Under the pieces are notes generated by a model. It did no database searches and was not told the origin of the DNA. It saw only the letters and a program-made list of their open reading frames with translations. Made by a program: the position numbers and the translations under genes. Below are positions 47,901-60,199 of a stretch of DNA of 64,000 nucleotides, piece after piece (positions within the stretch are counted from its first letter, which is position 1; each line of letters starts with the position of its first letter). The DNA lies in assembly GCA_003024785.1 (NCBI GenBank), contig PUQB01000505.1, positions 93,190 to 157,189 of the forward strand, in the 5' to 3' direction. The DNA comes from Selaginella tamariscina. Taxonomy: Eukaryota; Streptophyta; Lycopodiopsida; Selaginellales; Selaginellaceae.

Positions 47901-48289
47901 GGTGCCAACATACAACCTTTAGTTTAATCTCCAGGCATTAAAGAAGAAAATGTGCACAAGAAGAAGAAGAAGAAATCAATTCGTAGAGCTATTGGTTATG
48001 AATTTCCATATAACCTGCCACTTGACATAGTCCACAAAAGAAGATGAAAAAAAATAAGAGTAATAGTTCAAAGAAGACCTAATCAAGGGTTCACATAAAA
48101 TCACTGGTGCATTCTTTATATAAATGTAAAAAACTAATTTATCTTTCTACAATTAACACACGTGAATACAACATTGTGAAAATTATTTACACATTGATAA
48201 TAACACAATATTCAAGCACTTCTCCACGTGTCATTGGAGAAAGGAACGCAAATACCATCTAGGATCTTCAAATCATTCAATGTTCATTA
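44976..48289. other. Unassigned repeat-like DNA
   Basis: Many short frames, none recognised; probably old transposon debris given its neighbours, but I could not assign a class. It ends at the left target duplication of the Harbinger element. Confidence 0.4.
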
Positions 48290-48523
48290 GGGTGTGTTAC
48301 ATGTGGGCCGGATCCGGGAAAAATTAAGGATTCGGACTCAATTTCACCATGTTACATGTAAAAAAATCCTGAATAAGTGTCCGGGTCCGGAATCACATTC
48401 GGAACCCCAAGGGGGGTTCCGAATAAATTTCGAATGCCCCGAACGACCACGGGCAACTGAGCTGTACTATGTTGTCCAAATCATTCTAGGTTGTGAATGT
48501 CGGGAGAAGAATGTCGGAATTGA

Positions 48524-49469
48524 TTGGAGGCTTTGTTGATGCACGATGCCTTCCCCTCAAGGAAATCATCATCAGCAGGTGATAAGAAGGGTAGATCTGT
48601 AGCTGTGCAAGAGCTCTATGACAAGTGTAAGAGGAAAACCTGGACTGAAGAGGAACTCACCATTCTGATCTTTGCAAAGAGGAAGATGACAACAAATATC
48701 AAGGTGGGGGCTAAAGAGAAAGGGAAGAAGAAGGCTGACAGTGGGGAGAGATTGAAATGTTTTGCTTGCAACATAAGCTCTACAAGAGATGCAAGTCAAC
48801 TCATGAAACGGTGGGAGCAGCTGAAGACAGAGTTCAACAAGATTATGACTAAAAAGGCCGTGCCAAGTGGTCACAATAGTTACTGGTCAATGACTCTGTT
48901 GAGAAAAGCAGAGGAAGTTTGCTGATATGAGCAGGTCTTTGTTTGATCAAAGCATATCACTCTGGCAGAGAATAAGACGGTGGAGCCTAGGGGCTTGGGT
49001 TAGTGACACATCTGGCTCAAGGTTTGCATCTGCAACAACACCACAAGCTGAAGTAGAGGCCACAGAAATGAGGAACACGGTTCATGTATTTTTTTAAATT
49101 ATTTTTTAAAAGTTTTTATAGAACTTACAAAAGATTTTGTTGTTTAGAAAATGACCGTGAACCTGAGACCAGAAAGGCAATGAATCAACTTCTACAACTG
49201 GTAAAAAAAGGAAACGATTGCCTCGTGGTTCTGGGGATTTGATCAAGCAGCTGGAGAAGCTCAGGAGGCTAGATGGAGTTGCAAAAGCAGCTTCTAGAGA
49301 TGCAAAAAGAAACACAGTAATGAGGCTCTACAGTTACAAAAGGAATCAGTTGCAGCCACTGATTGAGTCCTCAAATGCTCAAACTAGAGAGCTCACAGAA
49401 GCCATTGAAGGTGTTCAGTGTGTGATGGAATCATCCAACGACATCATGAAAAGCTTTTTGAACATGTAG
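48524..49469 (+). pseudogene. Myb/SANT-like accessory protein of the Harbinger element
   Basis: PIF/Harbinger elements need a second, Myb-like protein that partners the transposase. Here the first open part (133 residues, 48524-48925) has the helix pattern KTWTEEELTILIFAKRKM, then DASQLMKRWEQLKTEFNKIM and SYWSMT. After a stop at 48925 and other frames, a further stretch at 49218-49469 (LIKQLEKLRRLDGVAKAASR) is likely its C-terminal coiled region. Confidence is lower for the joining of the two. Confidence 0.7.
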
Positions 49470-49639
49470 ATGTCCAACGTTTTGTGTGTTTGTTTTTTTC
49501 TCTTCTTTTTTTGTCTTTTATTTTTATTTTTTCTTTTCTGTCACAGAGACTAATCTATTGTAGCTTTTAAATATTTATCTTTTTTACATAAATATTTTGA
49601 ACTACAATGTATTAATATAGTTTACAATTATCTTCTTAA

Positions 49640-50640
49640 AAAACATCTCTTGGTCTAGAAAATCCTGGTGCAAAAATCGTGTTGTATCTGGGATTAGGAT
49701 TATCACCTATCCATTCCTCAAAAACCTGTCACCCTTGTCCATGATAATTTGTGTAAAATAACACAACATTGGATAGCATTAGACACAAGGTAAGGGTCCC
49801 CTCTATAAATTGTTCTAGCCAGATACCTCCATTGCATTTTTAGTTGGTCAATGCTCGCTCCACAACGATCTGTGTTGATGGTGCATGTAGTTCCAATCTA
49901 AAACTCATACATACGGTGAGGAAAAGGGTCAACATACTAAGTCTCAGATCATACTCCACTGTCTGCAATAAGGTACTCAGGGATAGGCCCAGATGTTGTT
50001 GAAATCACATGCCCTACAAGTCTTTGTTTTGCGTCTACCAGCTGTTTGAAAGTACTCCTTTGCCAAACTCTACGATCGTTGCATGAACCTGGCATCCCGA
50101 AAAAACATCAAGAAATCGAGACTTACTATCCACAATGGCTTGCACTTTCATGCTAATCTTCTGCTTGTAATCCCTCCATTCCCTAGAATTAGAGTCCACA
50201 GGCAGCTCCAGAGCACATGAGTGCAGTCAATAGCTCCCACGCAATTAGGAAAACCATGAATCTTTTGAAAACCTCGCTTCACCTCCTGAAGTTCAGCGTT
50301 GGTTGGCCAGCGAACATGTCGTGGCCCAAGATGAGTGATCAAGGCCTTCACAAAGCGCTTGAATGTTATGATGCATGTGAAGTGGCTGCAACCAAAGAGC
50401 GTTCCAATCCCAAGCCAGGTATCCCCAGTTTCTATCTTCTCAACGACAAAGCCACCTGTTTTACCACTGAGTTACTCCTTTTGCGTATTGTTCTCAATCC
50501 CGGGGGTGGATGGCGAACCAACTCCTCATGCAAAACCTCACAGAGATAATCGAATGTTGACATGCTCACCCTAAAAAATTGTCTCCATTGTTCAGGATCA
50601 ACTCTTTTCACCTCAGTGTAAAACAAATCTGTGTTTTGAT
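49640..50640 (-). pseudogene. PIF/Harbinger transposase (HARBI1-like), broken frames
   Basis: The minus strand reads, with shifts, STFDYLCEVLHEELVR (N-terminal helical region), GDTWLGIGTLFGCSHFTCII, WPTNAELQEVKRGFQKIHGF then PNCVGAIDCTHV (first Asp), PEYLIADSG (second Asp) and RIVVERALTN (Glu). The order and spacing fit the DDE nuclease of this superfamily. At least three frame breaks separate the blocks. Confidence 0.82.
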
Positions 50641-51070
50641 GTAATAATCACATATGATTCTGTCTCTAGGAAGCTTACCATTCAGAAGTTCTTGAAAAAG
50701 AACAGCAGTTGTTGAATCACAAGAAATCCCCTTTTTTAAACAGACTATTCAAAAATGAAACTGAAGAACAGAGAACCTATGAACTTGAGCTTGTCTCCAG
50801 TGCTTGAACAACAACAAAACCTGTTGGAACATAGCCTTGAGCAAGTTGAACCATCTATGGACAAGAAGAAGTTGTCGCTGCCTTCGCTGGTTCATCGGGA
50901 GAATCATTGTTATGTGGCACCTAATGAGGTGGAATATCGTGTAACAAGAATAACACGTGAAAAAGTATAAATGAAAGTATATTCATGTTTGCATGTAACA
51001 CCCTCATCCGGAATCCTTCACCCGGGATCCTAATTTTCCGGATCCGGACCCACATATAACACCACCCTTA

Positions 51071-51911
51071 GCACTCCACTTGAACATATCATTTTATATC
51101 TTTTATAATCAGATTTCATTATCCATCAGCACTACAATCTGAACATATCATTTTCAGTTTTCAAACATGAAAGCACACACACAAGTACACATAACATATC
51201 ATTTATATCTTTCATAATCAATTTTCATTATGTGAAAATTGTGGTGCTAAAACAGTCTCGCATAATTTAGGGTTTAGGGTCCTGGCGCGTATTTTACATA
51301 TAACCAAGTATATACAATTACTATAAATATATAGTACATTAAATATAGTAATACTATATTATTCTTAGAATATATACTTGGCTATACAAGTATTTTATAG
51401 CAAGTATAATTCATACTGTGACTGTGTTTGGAATATCCTATCATATTCCAAATTAAGTAATATAAGACCAGTAATAAAATACAAGTATAAAATAAAACAA
51501 ACAACATGCAGTTAACAAAATTAATCCGGGCCGTAGTGTACATATTAACCAAGTAAGATAATATTCCACCGTTATGTACAATATAAACATCCACTAGATA
51601 CTATCGTACTATACAGCAATATAACAACTACATAACAATAATAACTAAATAAACAACTTATGAACATTCCCACACGTATCTGCCTTATTATACATATAGC
51701 CAACTATGTTATTCGTCTCCAACCTTAGAATAAATATACAATATATAATTAGACACAACGTAACTATTTAACTACAATGTACAACCATAAAATAGTGACA
51801 CGATACATACAATATACAAACTTAAATAACTCTCTTACTAATTTCTACAGATTGCCGAACATAACCAAATAAATAAAAAAATAAAAGCTAAAGAAGACTT
51901 GACAGAAACAC
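51071..51911. other. AT-rich spacer between the Harbinger element and the trihelix gene
   Basis: No gene seen. It includes the expected 3' untranslated region and terminator area of the trihelix gene (minus strand), but I could not identify a specific polyadenylation signal. Confidence 0.5.
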
Positions 51912-54900
51912 TCACCTCCTGCCGATCCCAAAACCTTCAACAATCCCACAGCTCCGTGTAGCAGAGCTCTCAGCTTCCTGAAACTCCTGGCTCTGCCTAT
52001 CTTGCATCATCATACCCATATGCTGCTGCTGTTGCATTCTATGATGCCTCTGTGCCATCTCCAGCATATCCTTCGCAACAAACCATCAAATTTTAGTACC
52101 TTCTCCGTATTACCCCCGTGAATCCCCTCGAATCCCAACCCCTCCATCCAGCTCCTCTTTCTGCATCCTTCCCCATTACTACTCTCCATATTGTGTGCAC
52201 AATTCTCTGGGCTTGAAAACGTCGTCCCGGGAGCAACCGTGGTAGCAGGATTCCCAGCATTCCCAGTGAACGTCCCAGTCCCAGTCCCGGTTGTATTTGC
52301 AGGAATTATACTGAGCACACTCTGCCTCGTTACTATCATCCCTATCTAGCTCGTCTGTGGTTTCCTCAAACTTGCCCATCTTCGGGGTTGAACAGCTGCC
52401 TCCGATGATCCCCTTTTGGTACAGTGTGTCGAGCTCCTGAAAGTATGTGCATGTCTTTGTGTTCTCCGGCCGCTTCTTCGCGCTCGTTTTCCGGTAGTAC
52501 TTGTTGATGTTCTCCCATTTTCTCCTTGCATCTCTGTTGAGACATCAAAATGATATATTATATTATAATACATGGTTACCATAATACTTAATAATCTTTC
52601 TCTAGATATAGGTGTGGGATTACCCACGCGCACATCACATGTATGACACACCCATATACACACACATAGATATGCATGTATGTATATAAACCCACACAAA
52701 GACATAAATTGTGTACGTTGCTCTTCTGCTTTGCATCTTAACGATCACTAACCAAAAAAATCGACTGGTGCGTTTTGCACATGTCTCATACGCTAGCATG
52801 AAATTTCTATTGGTGTAGCTACATAACTGATGTATGACAGAGATACACGCCTACCGCTTGATACATGCATATGTATATATATAGTAAATGAATAATACCT
52901 TTGCACTCCTAATGTATCCTTGTAAAGCTAAACCGGCCGAGATCTCCTCCCAGAACGGACCTTTGGGCCCTACTTCTTGAAACTTCTGCTCCATTGCCGC
53001 ACGAAGATGTATCAAAGCCTAAACAAAGTTTGATGCACAGCTAATTACGTAACATGCACTTCAGAAATAAAATAATATGCATACAGAAAGGCACATAATA
53101 GGTATATATGCTACGTATACACTATGTAGTAATGTGTGTGCATGTGTTTTGAATATTATATGAAAAAGATACTGTAATGTACTAAGTACCTGGACTTCAG
53201 CTCTCGCCACCGTTTATTTGTAGAATCCGTCTTGTTAACTTGGTTCTGTAGCTGCTGTTCTTCATTGGATTCTGCAATGTTGTTAGAGTAAGGAGAAGGA
53301 GCATGGCCATGGTGGGGAATTTCCAAAACTTGTCCTGTTGCCTTGTGAAGGGCAGCAGCTAATGCCGCATCATAGTTTATCCTATGCAACATATATTAGA
53401 TAGATAATATTATATTATAGAGAAGAATGCAGAAAACATCACACACCACACACACACACACTGAAAACGTGATTGCTTAGTAATACCTACGAGCGTGTTC
53501 TTCGACCCGGAGTTCATATTCTCTATTTAACCGAGCAACTTCCTGCTTTCTCCATGTTTCTTCCCTTCGTATCCGCTCCTGTTCCCTGTTTCAACGTTAA
53601 CTATGTATAATTAAATGTTGGATAACATATAGTTAAATAAATTAATGACGATATACATATAAGGATATAATGACATGATCATATGAGTTATGGTCATATT
53701 ATACATCGGAATATAGTATATGATAACCACATTGTTAGTAAGCACTTCCCCTAAAACACTTCCAATAGTTGTTTTAGCTATATATTGATTAATAAGGATA
53801 AATTTCTAGAACCTTCATATATGAATAAGGCTCAGTCGTAAGTACCCACGCAAACTACATTAAATTATATACACATAGACATAATAAGTGCACGTGGGTG
53901 TGTACATACACAATATATACTTCATAACATATATAACTTACATAGACATAATAAGTGCACGTGGGTGTGTACATACACAATAATACTTCATAACATATAT
54001 AACTTGAAGACAAACATACAGTTAACTTTAAGTTAATGTAAGCTTACTGACCCAGAGTTAAGAAATTTTACCTCATTTCAAGAAGCTCAAGGAACTTTTG
54101 TTGCATCTCTCCTGCTTTGCAATGAAGTTCTTCACCAAAGTCTCAAAGAAAGCCATCCGAGCTTTCCACGACTTCCTTTTATGTCTCCTCAGACGTATCT
54201 TCTGAGAATCATGTGAATCATCGTAGTCAGCCGAGGACTCCGAAGATGAGTTAACATCGTCTTCATTATTTCTCTCGTTATTGTGATCATTCTTGTTGTT
54301 CTCCTCGTCCCTCTTATTCTTGCTCTTATTGTTGTTCTCCATGTTATTGTATTCATTATGTACTTCGGACTTGTTCAACTCGTCTAGCTCTGAGAAGAAC
54401 TGTGGGCTCTTCACATCGCCTTTCCCTTCTTTTGTGAGCTTGTAGTAGTCTGTAATGCGAGTGAAGTGCTCCTGGCACTTACGTGGGCTTCGTGAGTACC
54501 CTCTTGCTCCAAGCTTCCTGCAAACACCATCTAATTATGATTGAATAACAATGCAGATATTTAAACTTATATTCGGCGTGTGAAGCTTCGACATTCTATA
54601 GATAAAAGTAGTGTGTTGATACATTAAATAAACATTACACATCTATTAAACATAACAGTACTAGGGTCACGAATAAATAAACAGGAAAATCAGATATCCA
54701 GAGTATATCGAGTATCTGGAAAAAGGCGAAAAGAAAAACAAACTCCAAGATATTCTGAATCCAGATAATAAAAAGAGTACTACCTATAAACATATATAAA
54801 CATAGCTATATAGACGGTGCGTGTGTATGCAACTTGCTCATGTTTCCGTAATGACGCATTATTTCATGACTAAATAATAAATAGTATGTACATACAGTAT

Positions 54901-55549
54901 ACAATAATGTATATCACCCAAGTGTATACATGACTTGATAATTAAACATGATTAAAGGTAATTATACTTATAATGTTGGGCTACCAAACAACAGCAAGAA
55001 TATTTATTTATAAATATAAAAGTTGAAGAACAAGAAGGATAAGCAAAGAAACCTCACGTGACCCACGAAACGCACACACAGCAATAAAATCATGCCAAAA
55101 GTTCTGAAACGCTTCCAAGAATCTAGGTGCATTCTTTTCTAGAAAAAAAAATGAGTTTCTGTCAAGATTTACCTGGAGATTTTCTTCCCAGAGAGACGAG
55201 GATTATCGGCAAACGAATCGATTTCAGCACGAATCCCGATCAGTGTCTTGGTCTCTTCGCGACTCCATGCCAATCCTCGTGATCATCGACCTGTTCATCC
55301 TCTTCACATTCTTCCCTGGACGGGATTCTCATGAGGAGATGCTTGAAAGAAGACGCCGATCCATCCAACGGATTCCGGAAATGAGTAGCGGATTGAATCG
55401 CCGGCTGTGGCGGCGACATCGGATCCCTGGACATCGCCAAGAAATGGCCACCGAGGTTTTCTTGCCGCAAGAATCTGTTGGAAATCCGTCGGAAGGACAT
55501 ACTGCTGCGTGTCCTGTTCTTGAATCGGCCGATTCCAATCCCGGCTCAT
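51912..55549 (-). CDS. GT-2-type trihelix transcription factor (two trihelix domains)
   Basis: A nuclear DNA-binding factor of the plant GT-2 group, about 618 residues. Exons: 55549-55173, 54517-54072, 53585-53487, 53381-53190, 53018-52899 and 52533-51912, all GT/AG. The N-terminal trihelix reads WSREETKTLIGIRAEIDSF, then ISRKLGARGYSRSPRKCQEH, split by intron 1. An acidic, asparagine-rich linker follows, then the central helix (MQQKFLELLEMR, QERIRREETWRKQEVARLNR) and the C-terminal trihelix (KRWRRAEVQALIHLR, WEEISAGLALQGYIRSAKRC, KEKWENINKYYRKT). It ends near GFGIGRR. About seven single-base indels (near 55450, 55257, 54107, 53207, 52515, 52317, 52086) interrupt the frame yet balance in every exon. 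Start at MSRDWNRPIQ is the most upstream fitting Met; a later one is possible. Regulation and targets are unknown; family members bind GT elements. Confidence 0.88.
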
Positions 55550-56949
55550 CTTGAAGCCGCTTCGTCCCGAGACAATTCTGAGGCCGGATTCAAGCCAAAA
55601 AAAGCATTTTTTTCACCGGATTCATCCGTTCACAATCTTGAAACCGATTCGGACCGGACTCATGCATTTTTCCAAGAGAAAACAAGCATTTTTACGTAAG
55701 ATACCTGGTTCAAAGCATGGATTCGAGTTATTCGTACTCCTGCAACCGGCCAGTGCCCTTTTTCATCTTTCCGAGGTGGTGGAAATCCCTAGCGCCATGA
55801 ATCGTACAGGATGTTCTTCGTGGGAATCCGCCAGGAGCCGCTTCAACCAGGAAAAGCTATACATTCCGGTGCGGAATTGACTTTGATCTGGACCGTTGGA
55901 TCACTCGCCTGAGGATTCTAAAGCGGAAGATGAATGTGCGGTGGAGATGACGTAATAAGCGGCGTAAATGGAGTTGAGGGCCCCACGTTTGGGTAACTTG
56001 TTCTGTTTTTTGACCGGGTGTAATTATGAGCTTACCCTCCGACAAATTAGCAATGGTATACAATCATTGTTATTGTTTGACAATTTTGAATATTTATTAT
56101 GTAAATATAAATTACTTATATAGCTACATTTAAATTATGGTTCATATTATGCACAATTTTAGCAAAAAACTACAATTGAGACGTATTAATGCACCGGTCA
56201 TGTTCTATATACACATACGTGCATGGGGTGTGTGTACGTACGTGTATGTGTATATGACATATGTACTTAAAACTGTAAGTGTGTGCAAGTTACAAGTGCA
56301 GAACACGCCGTTTAAAAACGTAGTTATCACAGTGACAGAAGAGTACATATATGATGCAATCCTCACGACAAAGTCAAGTCACATTATACATGTTCTCCTA
56401 TGTTGTCTCTTTGTTATATTTATTTATTTCATTTTGTTAATTTTAATTTTTTTTTTAAAATTAAATTTAAATTTAAATTTTTGTCTCTGATATGTATGGT
56501 GAAATGTCTGCAATATGAGCTGTAAAAACCACTAGAACATGCATATCTTACAAGAAAAGCTGTAAAAACTGGAACATAGATACATAATATGTGCTGTAGT
56601 ACAAGGTGATGTATGTGTGTATACACACACACCTATGTATTGCACATGTACATACATAGGTGTACAATATAAATGAACACATCATGTCTCTGTAATATAT
56701 ACGGATTCGACGCTTTCATATCTCTCTGTCCATATACATGTGTGTGTGTGTGTGTGTGTAACGCCATCACACTTTCATCTCCACTACTGTTTAAGTAGAG
56801 AGAGAGATGCACACACAATCCAGAGCCATTTGAATGGACCTAGGCTATGAATGAATACTTCATATAAACCATCACCCACATAACACACTACTCGCACATA
56901 CACATGTACATGTAAATATGGACAACATTGTGAAAAACTATATTTGTAA
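55550..56949. promoter_or_regulatory. Intergenic region holding the trihelix 5' leader/promoter and WD40 gene 3' end
   Basis: No gene seen. Near 55570-55690 the motifs CCGGATTCA, AAAGCATTTTTT and ACAAGCATTTTT recur, within what should be the leader or promoter of the trihelix gene. Several short CA/GT microsatellites lie at 56220-56250 and 56740-56760. Regulatory content is not shown by the sequence. Confidence 0.4.
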
Positions 56950-57669
56950 TTAAACCTCAAACACTCTCGCGGTTCCATCATCTGATACTGATATAATTGC
57001 ACGTCCATCACTGTCATGCAATATAGATATAAACCAATCAGTCGTAGACAGTAAACCAATATATACACTTTAGTACAACTGAGAGAGAGAAGAGAGATGT
57101 ACTCATAAGCAGTATATACACGCATACATACCATGTTATGACATGTCCAAGACACCCATTTCCACGCTCATGACCGTGGAATGTTCTCTGGCATTTCCGG
57201 TTCTAGGATCCAAAGCGTGAACTTTGCCGTCGAGTGTAGCCGTATAAGATTATCTCCGAGTTAGCCCATATTATTTTAACCACGTCATCCTGTTTAAGAG
57301 AATGAACATAAATAATTTATATTCAATATGCAACATATGATGTGTTTGTACGTCTAGTATGCTGTGTACCTCATGCTCGCAAGTGAATCGAATAGAGAGT
57401 GTTTGTAGATCCCAAATTATTAGCTTCTTATCACGTCCACCCGTTGCTGCCAATGGCAAGCTAGAAAAAAACAGATAAAATTTAGAAGTATAAATAATAA
57501 CGTGTTTTAAGTGTGTGATTTTACGTCAGATTTATAATCTCCCCCCACGTGTGTGTGTGTACACACACACATATCTACCTGGGTGACAATGCAATGGCTT
57601 CGATGGGGTTGGTGTGACTGGACAAGGCACCAACTACCTGAACAAGAAAATATTAATAAACATAACATA

Positions 57670-57728
<59 letters not shown>

Positions 57729-58638
57729 AGATGTTCATTTCAATATACTATGATTAATTATTAAATATATAGTTTATTTTAGCTATATATAATAACTTTA
57801 CCTTCCCGTTTTGAATGTTAACGAGACAAGCATTCCCATCTGCTGAACCTGTAAATGCGAGGTTCGAATCCCGACTGAACGCAATGCATGAAATGCCTTC
57901 GGTGTGATAAGGATGGCCTGTAAAAATAAACACAAATGGTACTCAAGAGATTATAAACTACGTAAAATATATTGCTATAATATTCTTCCTTTGGTTAGCA
58001 AACTCAGAATTATAAAATTATAGCAATGTACTATAGTTACATTCCTTGGATCAATTTCTATTATGCGAACATATCGTTAGGAATTTTTTTATTTTTTATT
58101 TTGCATATTAGATCATTATGAAAAAAATGAGCTTAACTTTAAAGTTTAAAAGCAATGAGAACGGCACATGCGCACACATATACACACACACCTATACACA
58201 GCCTACCTTGTATTGTGCGGATGCATTCGCCAGACCGTGGATTCCATACACGTAAACTAGAGTCAATTGAGCCTGTGCAAACTAGCTTTCCTGGAAATAT
58301 ATAATATAGTATACATGAAGAACTAAATATAAGAAATTAAGAAAACTAAATAATAATAATTTACCATCTGGTGTGATTCCTCCACATGTTACAGAACCAT
58401 TGTGCCCATTAAACACTGATAAAAATGCTCCATTTTCTGCATTCCACAACCAAGTCGAGAAATCCTGTGATCCAGCTAGTACAAGGTGTCCTCTAGGATG
58501 CCAACAGATCCACTGCATAATAACCATTAGTATATATGCGTAATGTGCTGTGTGCACAAGAAAGAGAATAATAATTTTTCTGTGTTTATAAATAACCAAG
58601 TTTGCTAGCTATCCGATAAGTTGGTAGAAATGTTAGTT

Positions 58639-58689
<51 letters not shown>

Positions 58690-59188
58690 GTTAAGTACCA
58701 CTATATCTTCCCCTGGACCCTCCAGTTTGTGTTTAAGTATGCCTCGTGCATCCCAGATACAGACTAGCCCATCTAAACCACCAGAAGCCAGGAGCTGCCC
58801 ATCGAAACTGAAAGCTAAAGCTGAAATCGAGTCCGTATGCTCTGAAAACAATGAAAATATTCATATAGGTGTGTGTGTGTGCGTGTGTGTGTGAGTGAGA
58901 GAGAGAGAGAGAGAGATGTAAAAGTGTTTCCAGAAACAAAGATATTGAAGAATTAATACAAAGTACGTAAAATCGGATACTGGAAAGTTAACCAGATAGT
59001 GTACTGTATTTTTATGTATATAACTATAGAAGTAAATGTCCCACCTTTAAGTTGTCGAGGTAGAGTTTCCTCACCAATCTCCCAAATATATATAGTATCG
59101 TCACCACCCCCTGTTGCTACTACTTTGGATTCCACTGGACTGCAGGCCACAGCATATACAGAATCTGAAACTTAAAACAACGTCAGAA

Positions 59189-59225
<37 letters not shown>

Positions 59226-59857
59226 CACCTGTATGCCCCTTGAACACGTGGATTGCGTCATCTGTTTAATCGCAAGATTCAGATCCACATATATATACAG
59301 GATCTACAAATCCAAACATTTGAATATACATCTATTTGTGTGGGATAAATACTAAATAAGAGAACTGACAGATGAATAGAGTACTCAAAGATTTTATGTT
59401 GAATGTAGAGATATCTCTTGTTGTATATTGTGTGTCCGCGCACGTACGTAATAGTGTGTGTGTGTGTGTGTGTGTTTATATACATGTAACATAGAGTTTT
59501 ATGTATTGTAATATATATATATATATCTGTGTGTGTGTGTGTGTGCAATAAATGTTGCATTATTATTGCATTGTGTTATATTGTATTATATTATTATGTG
59601 TGTGTGCGTGTGTGCACGCACAGGCAAACACAAACACAAATCTACATTTACCTTCAGGATCTTCATTTTCATTATCAATTTGCTCTTCCCCATCAACATC
59701 CGGTAAATCTGCGAAGAAGATAACCTGCGTGTGTGTGAGAGAGAGGATTTTTGGTACCTTGCTCGTCAATTACAACCTCCCCTACGACATCGGACTCGTC
59801 TATGTACACGTCCGCCTCGTTGCCCTCCTCTTCATCACTGGCATAAGGGATCGCCAT
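56950..59857 (-). CDS. AAMP: WD40-repeat protein of the AAMP family
   Basis: Matches the angio-associated migratory cell protein (AAMP) type of WD40 protein found across eukaryotes; the plant role is poorly known. Twelve exons with GT/AG borders: 59857-59758, 59708-59652, 59261-59229, 59164-59045, 58841-58699, 58512-58365, 58290-58207, 57917-57802, 57637-57579, 57460-57370, 57289-57132, 57010-56950, giving 389 residues. An acidic N-terminus (DEEEGNEADVYIDESD) precedes repeats ending in IYIWEIG, VCIWDARG, TWLWNAENG, LRVWNPRSGEC, LIIWDLQT and ARVFEV. A very typical block is KLEGPGEDIVWICWHPRGHL. Two balancing one-base indels sit in exon 11 (near 57240 and 57189); elsewhere the frame is open across every junction. 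Intron 1, at 49 bp, is unusually short and could be mis-modelled. Introns carry TC/AC microsatellites. Confidence 0.9.
57661..57730. repeat. TA/GA/G compound microsatellite in an AAMP intron
   Basis: About 15 TA units, then about 12 GA units, then a G run, inside the intron between exons 8 and 9. On the transcribed strand this is C-run, TC and TA. Confidence 0.9.
58645..58690. repeat. TA microsatellite in an AAMP intron
   Basis: About 18 TA units between exons 5 and 6, just inside the 5' splice site of that intron. Confidence 0.9.
58866..58918. repeat. GT/GA microsatellite in an AAMP intron
   Basis: GT run followed by GA run (TC then AC on the transcribed strand) between exons 4 and 5. Confidence 0.9.
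59188..59226. repeat. GT/GA microsatellite in an AAMP intron
   Basis: Same GT then GA composition, ending just before the 5' splice site of exon 3 on the minus strand. Further GT/TA tracts lie at 59452-59476 and 59510-59546. Confidence 0.9.
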
Positions 59858-60199
59858 GACAACCCTAAACCCTAGGCTTTTACTCTGTTTTATATTTGAT
59901 GTACTTATTTTATTACATATTAATTACATTAATAAATAATTATTATACTGTTTAAGACAATGTTTCACATTTACTGCAATTTTATCCACATTTCTATATT
60001 CCGAGCTTTCACATTAGTGCAGGTGGGGCACCTTTAATTGTCCGTATGAGTGCTTGGATTTGTGTCTCTTTTTCTTCTTAAATTTATTTTTTCCATTGTC
60101 TAGATTTATTCATTTCTTAGAGATTTGTCCTTTCTTCGTTCATGGATTCACAATAGGCAAATCCTTTGTCTGTGAAGCAGTTACTCATGTAGTTGTTAA
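59858..60199. promoter_or_regulatory. Upstream region of the AAMP gene
   Basis: AT-rich. CCCTAAACCCTAGG just upstream of the ATG (about 59863-59876) resembles the telo-box seen near the start of many plant housekeeping genes; that use is known for other plants and inferred here. No coding sequence seen. Confidence 0.4.

Larger units (their letters stand above)
48290..51067. mobile_element. PIF/Harbinger DNA transposon, complete with TTA duplication
   Basis: Inverted ends: left GGGTGTGTTACATGTGGGCC then GGATCCGG; right, read on the minus strand, GGGTGGTGTTATATGTGGGT then CCGGATCCGG. TTA flanks both sides (48287-48289 and 51068-51070), as expected for this superfamily. Inside are a Myb/SANT-like gene on the plus strand and a DDE transposase on the minus strand, convergent as in known PIF/Harbinger elements. 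Both genes carry frame breaks. Confidence 0.9.

Noticed and set aside
55478-55880. Plus-strand frames of 73 and 109 residues
   Set aside because: They overlap the trihelix 5' end and its leader on the other strand and match nothing known.
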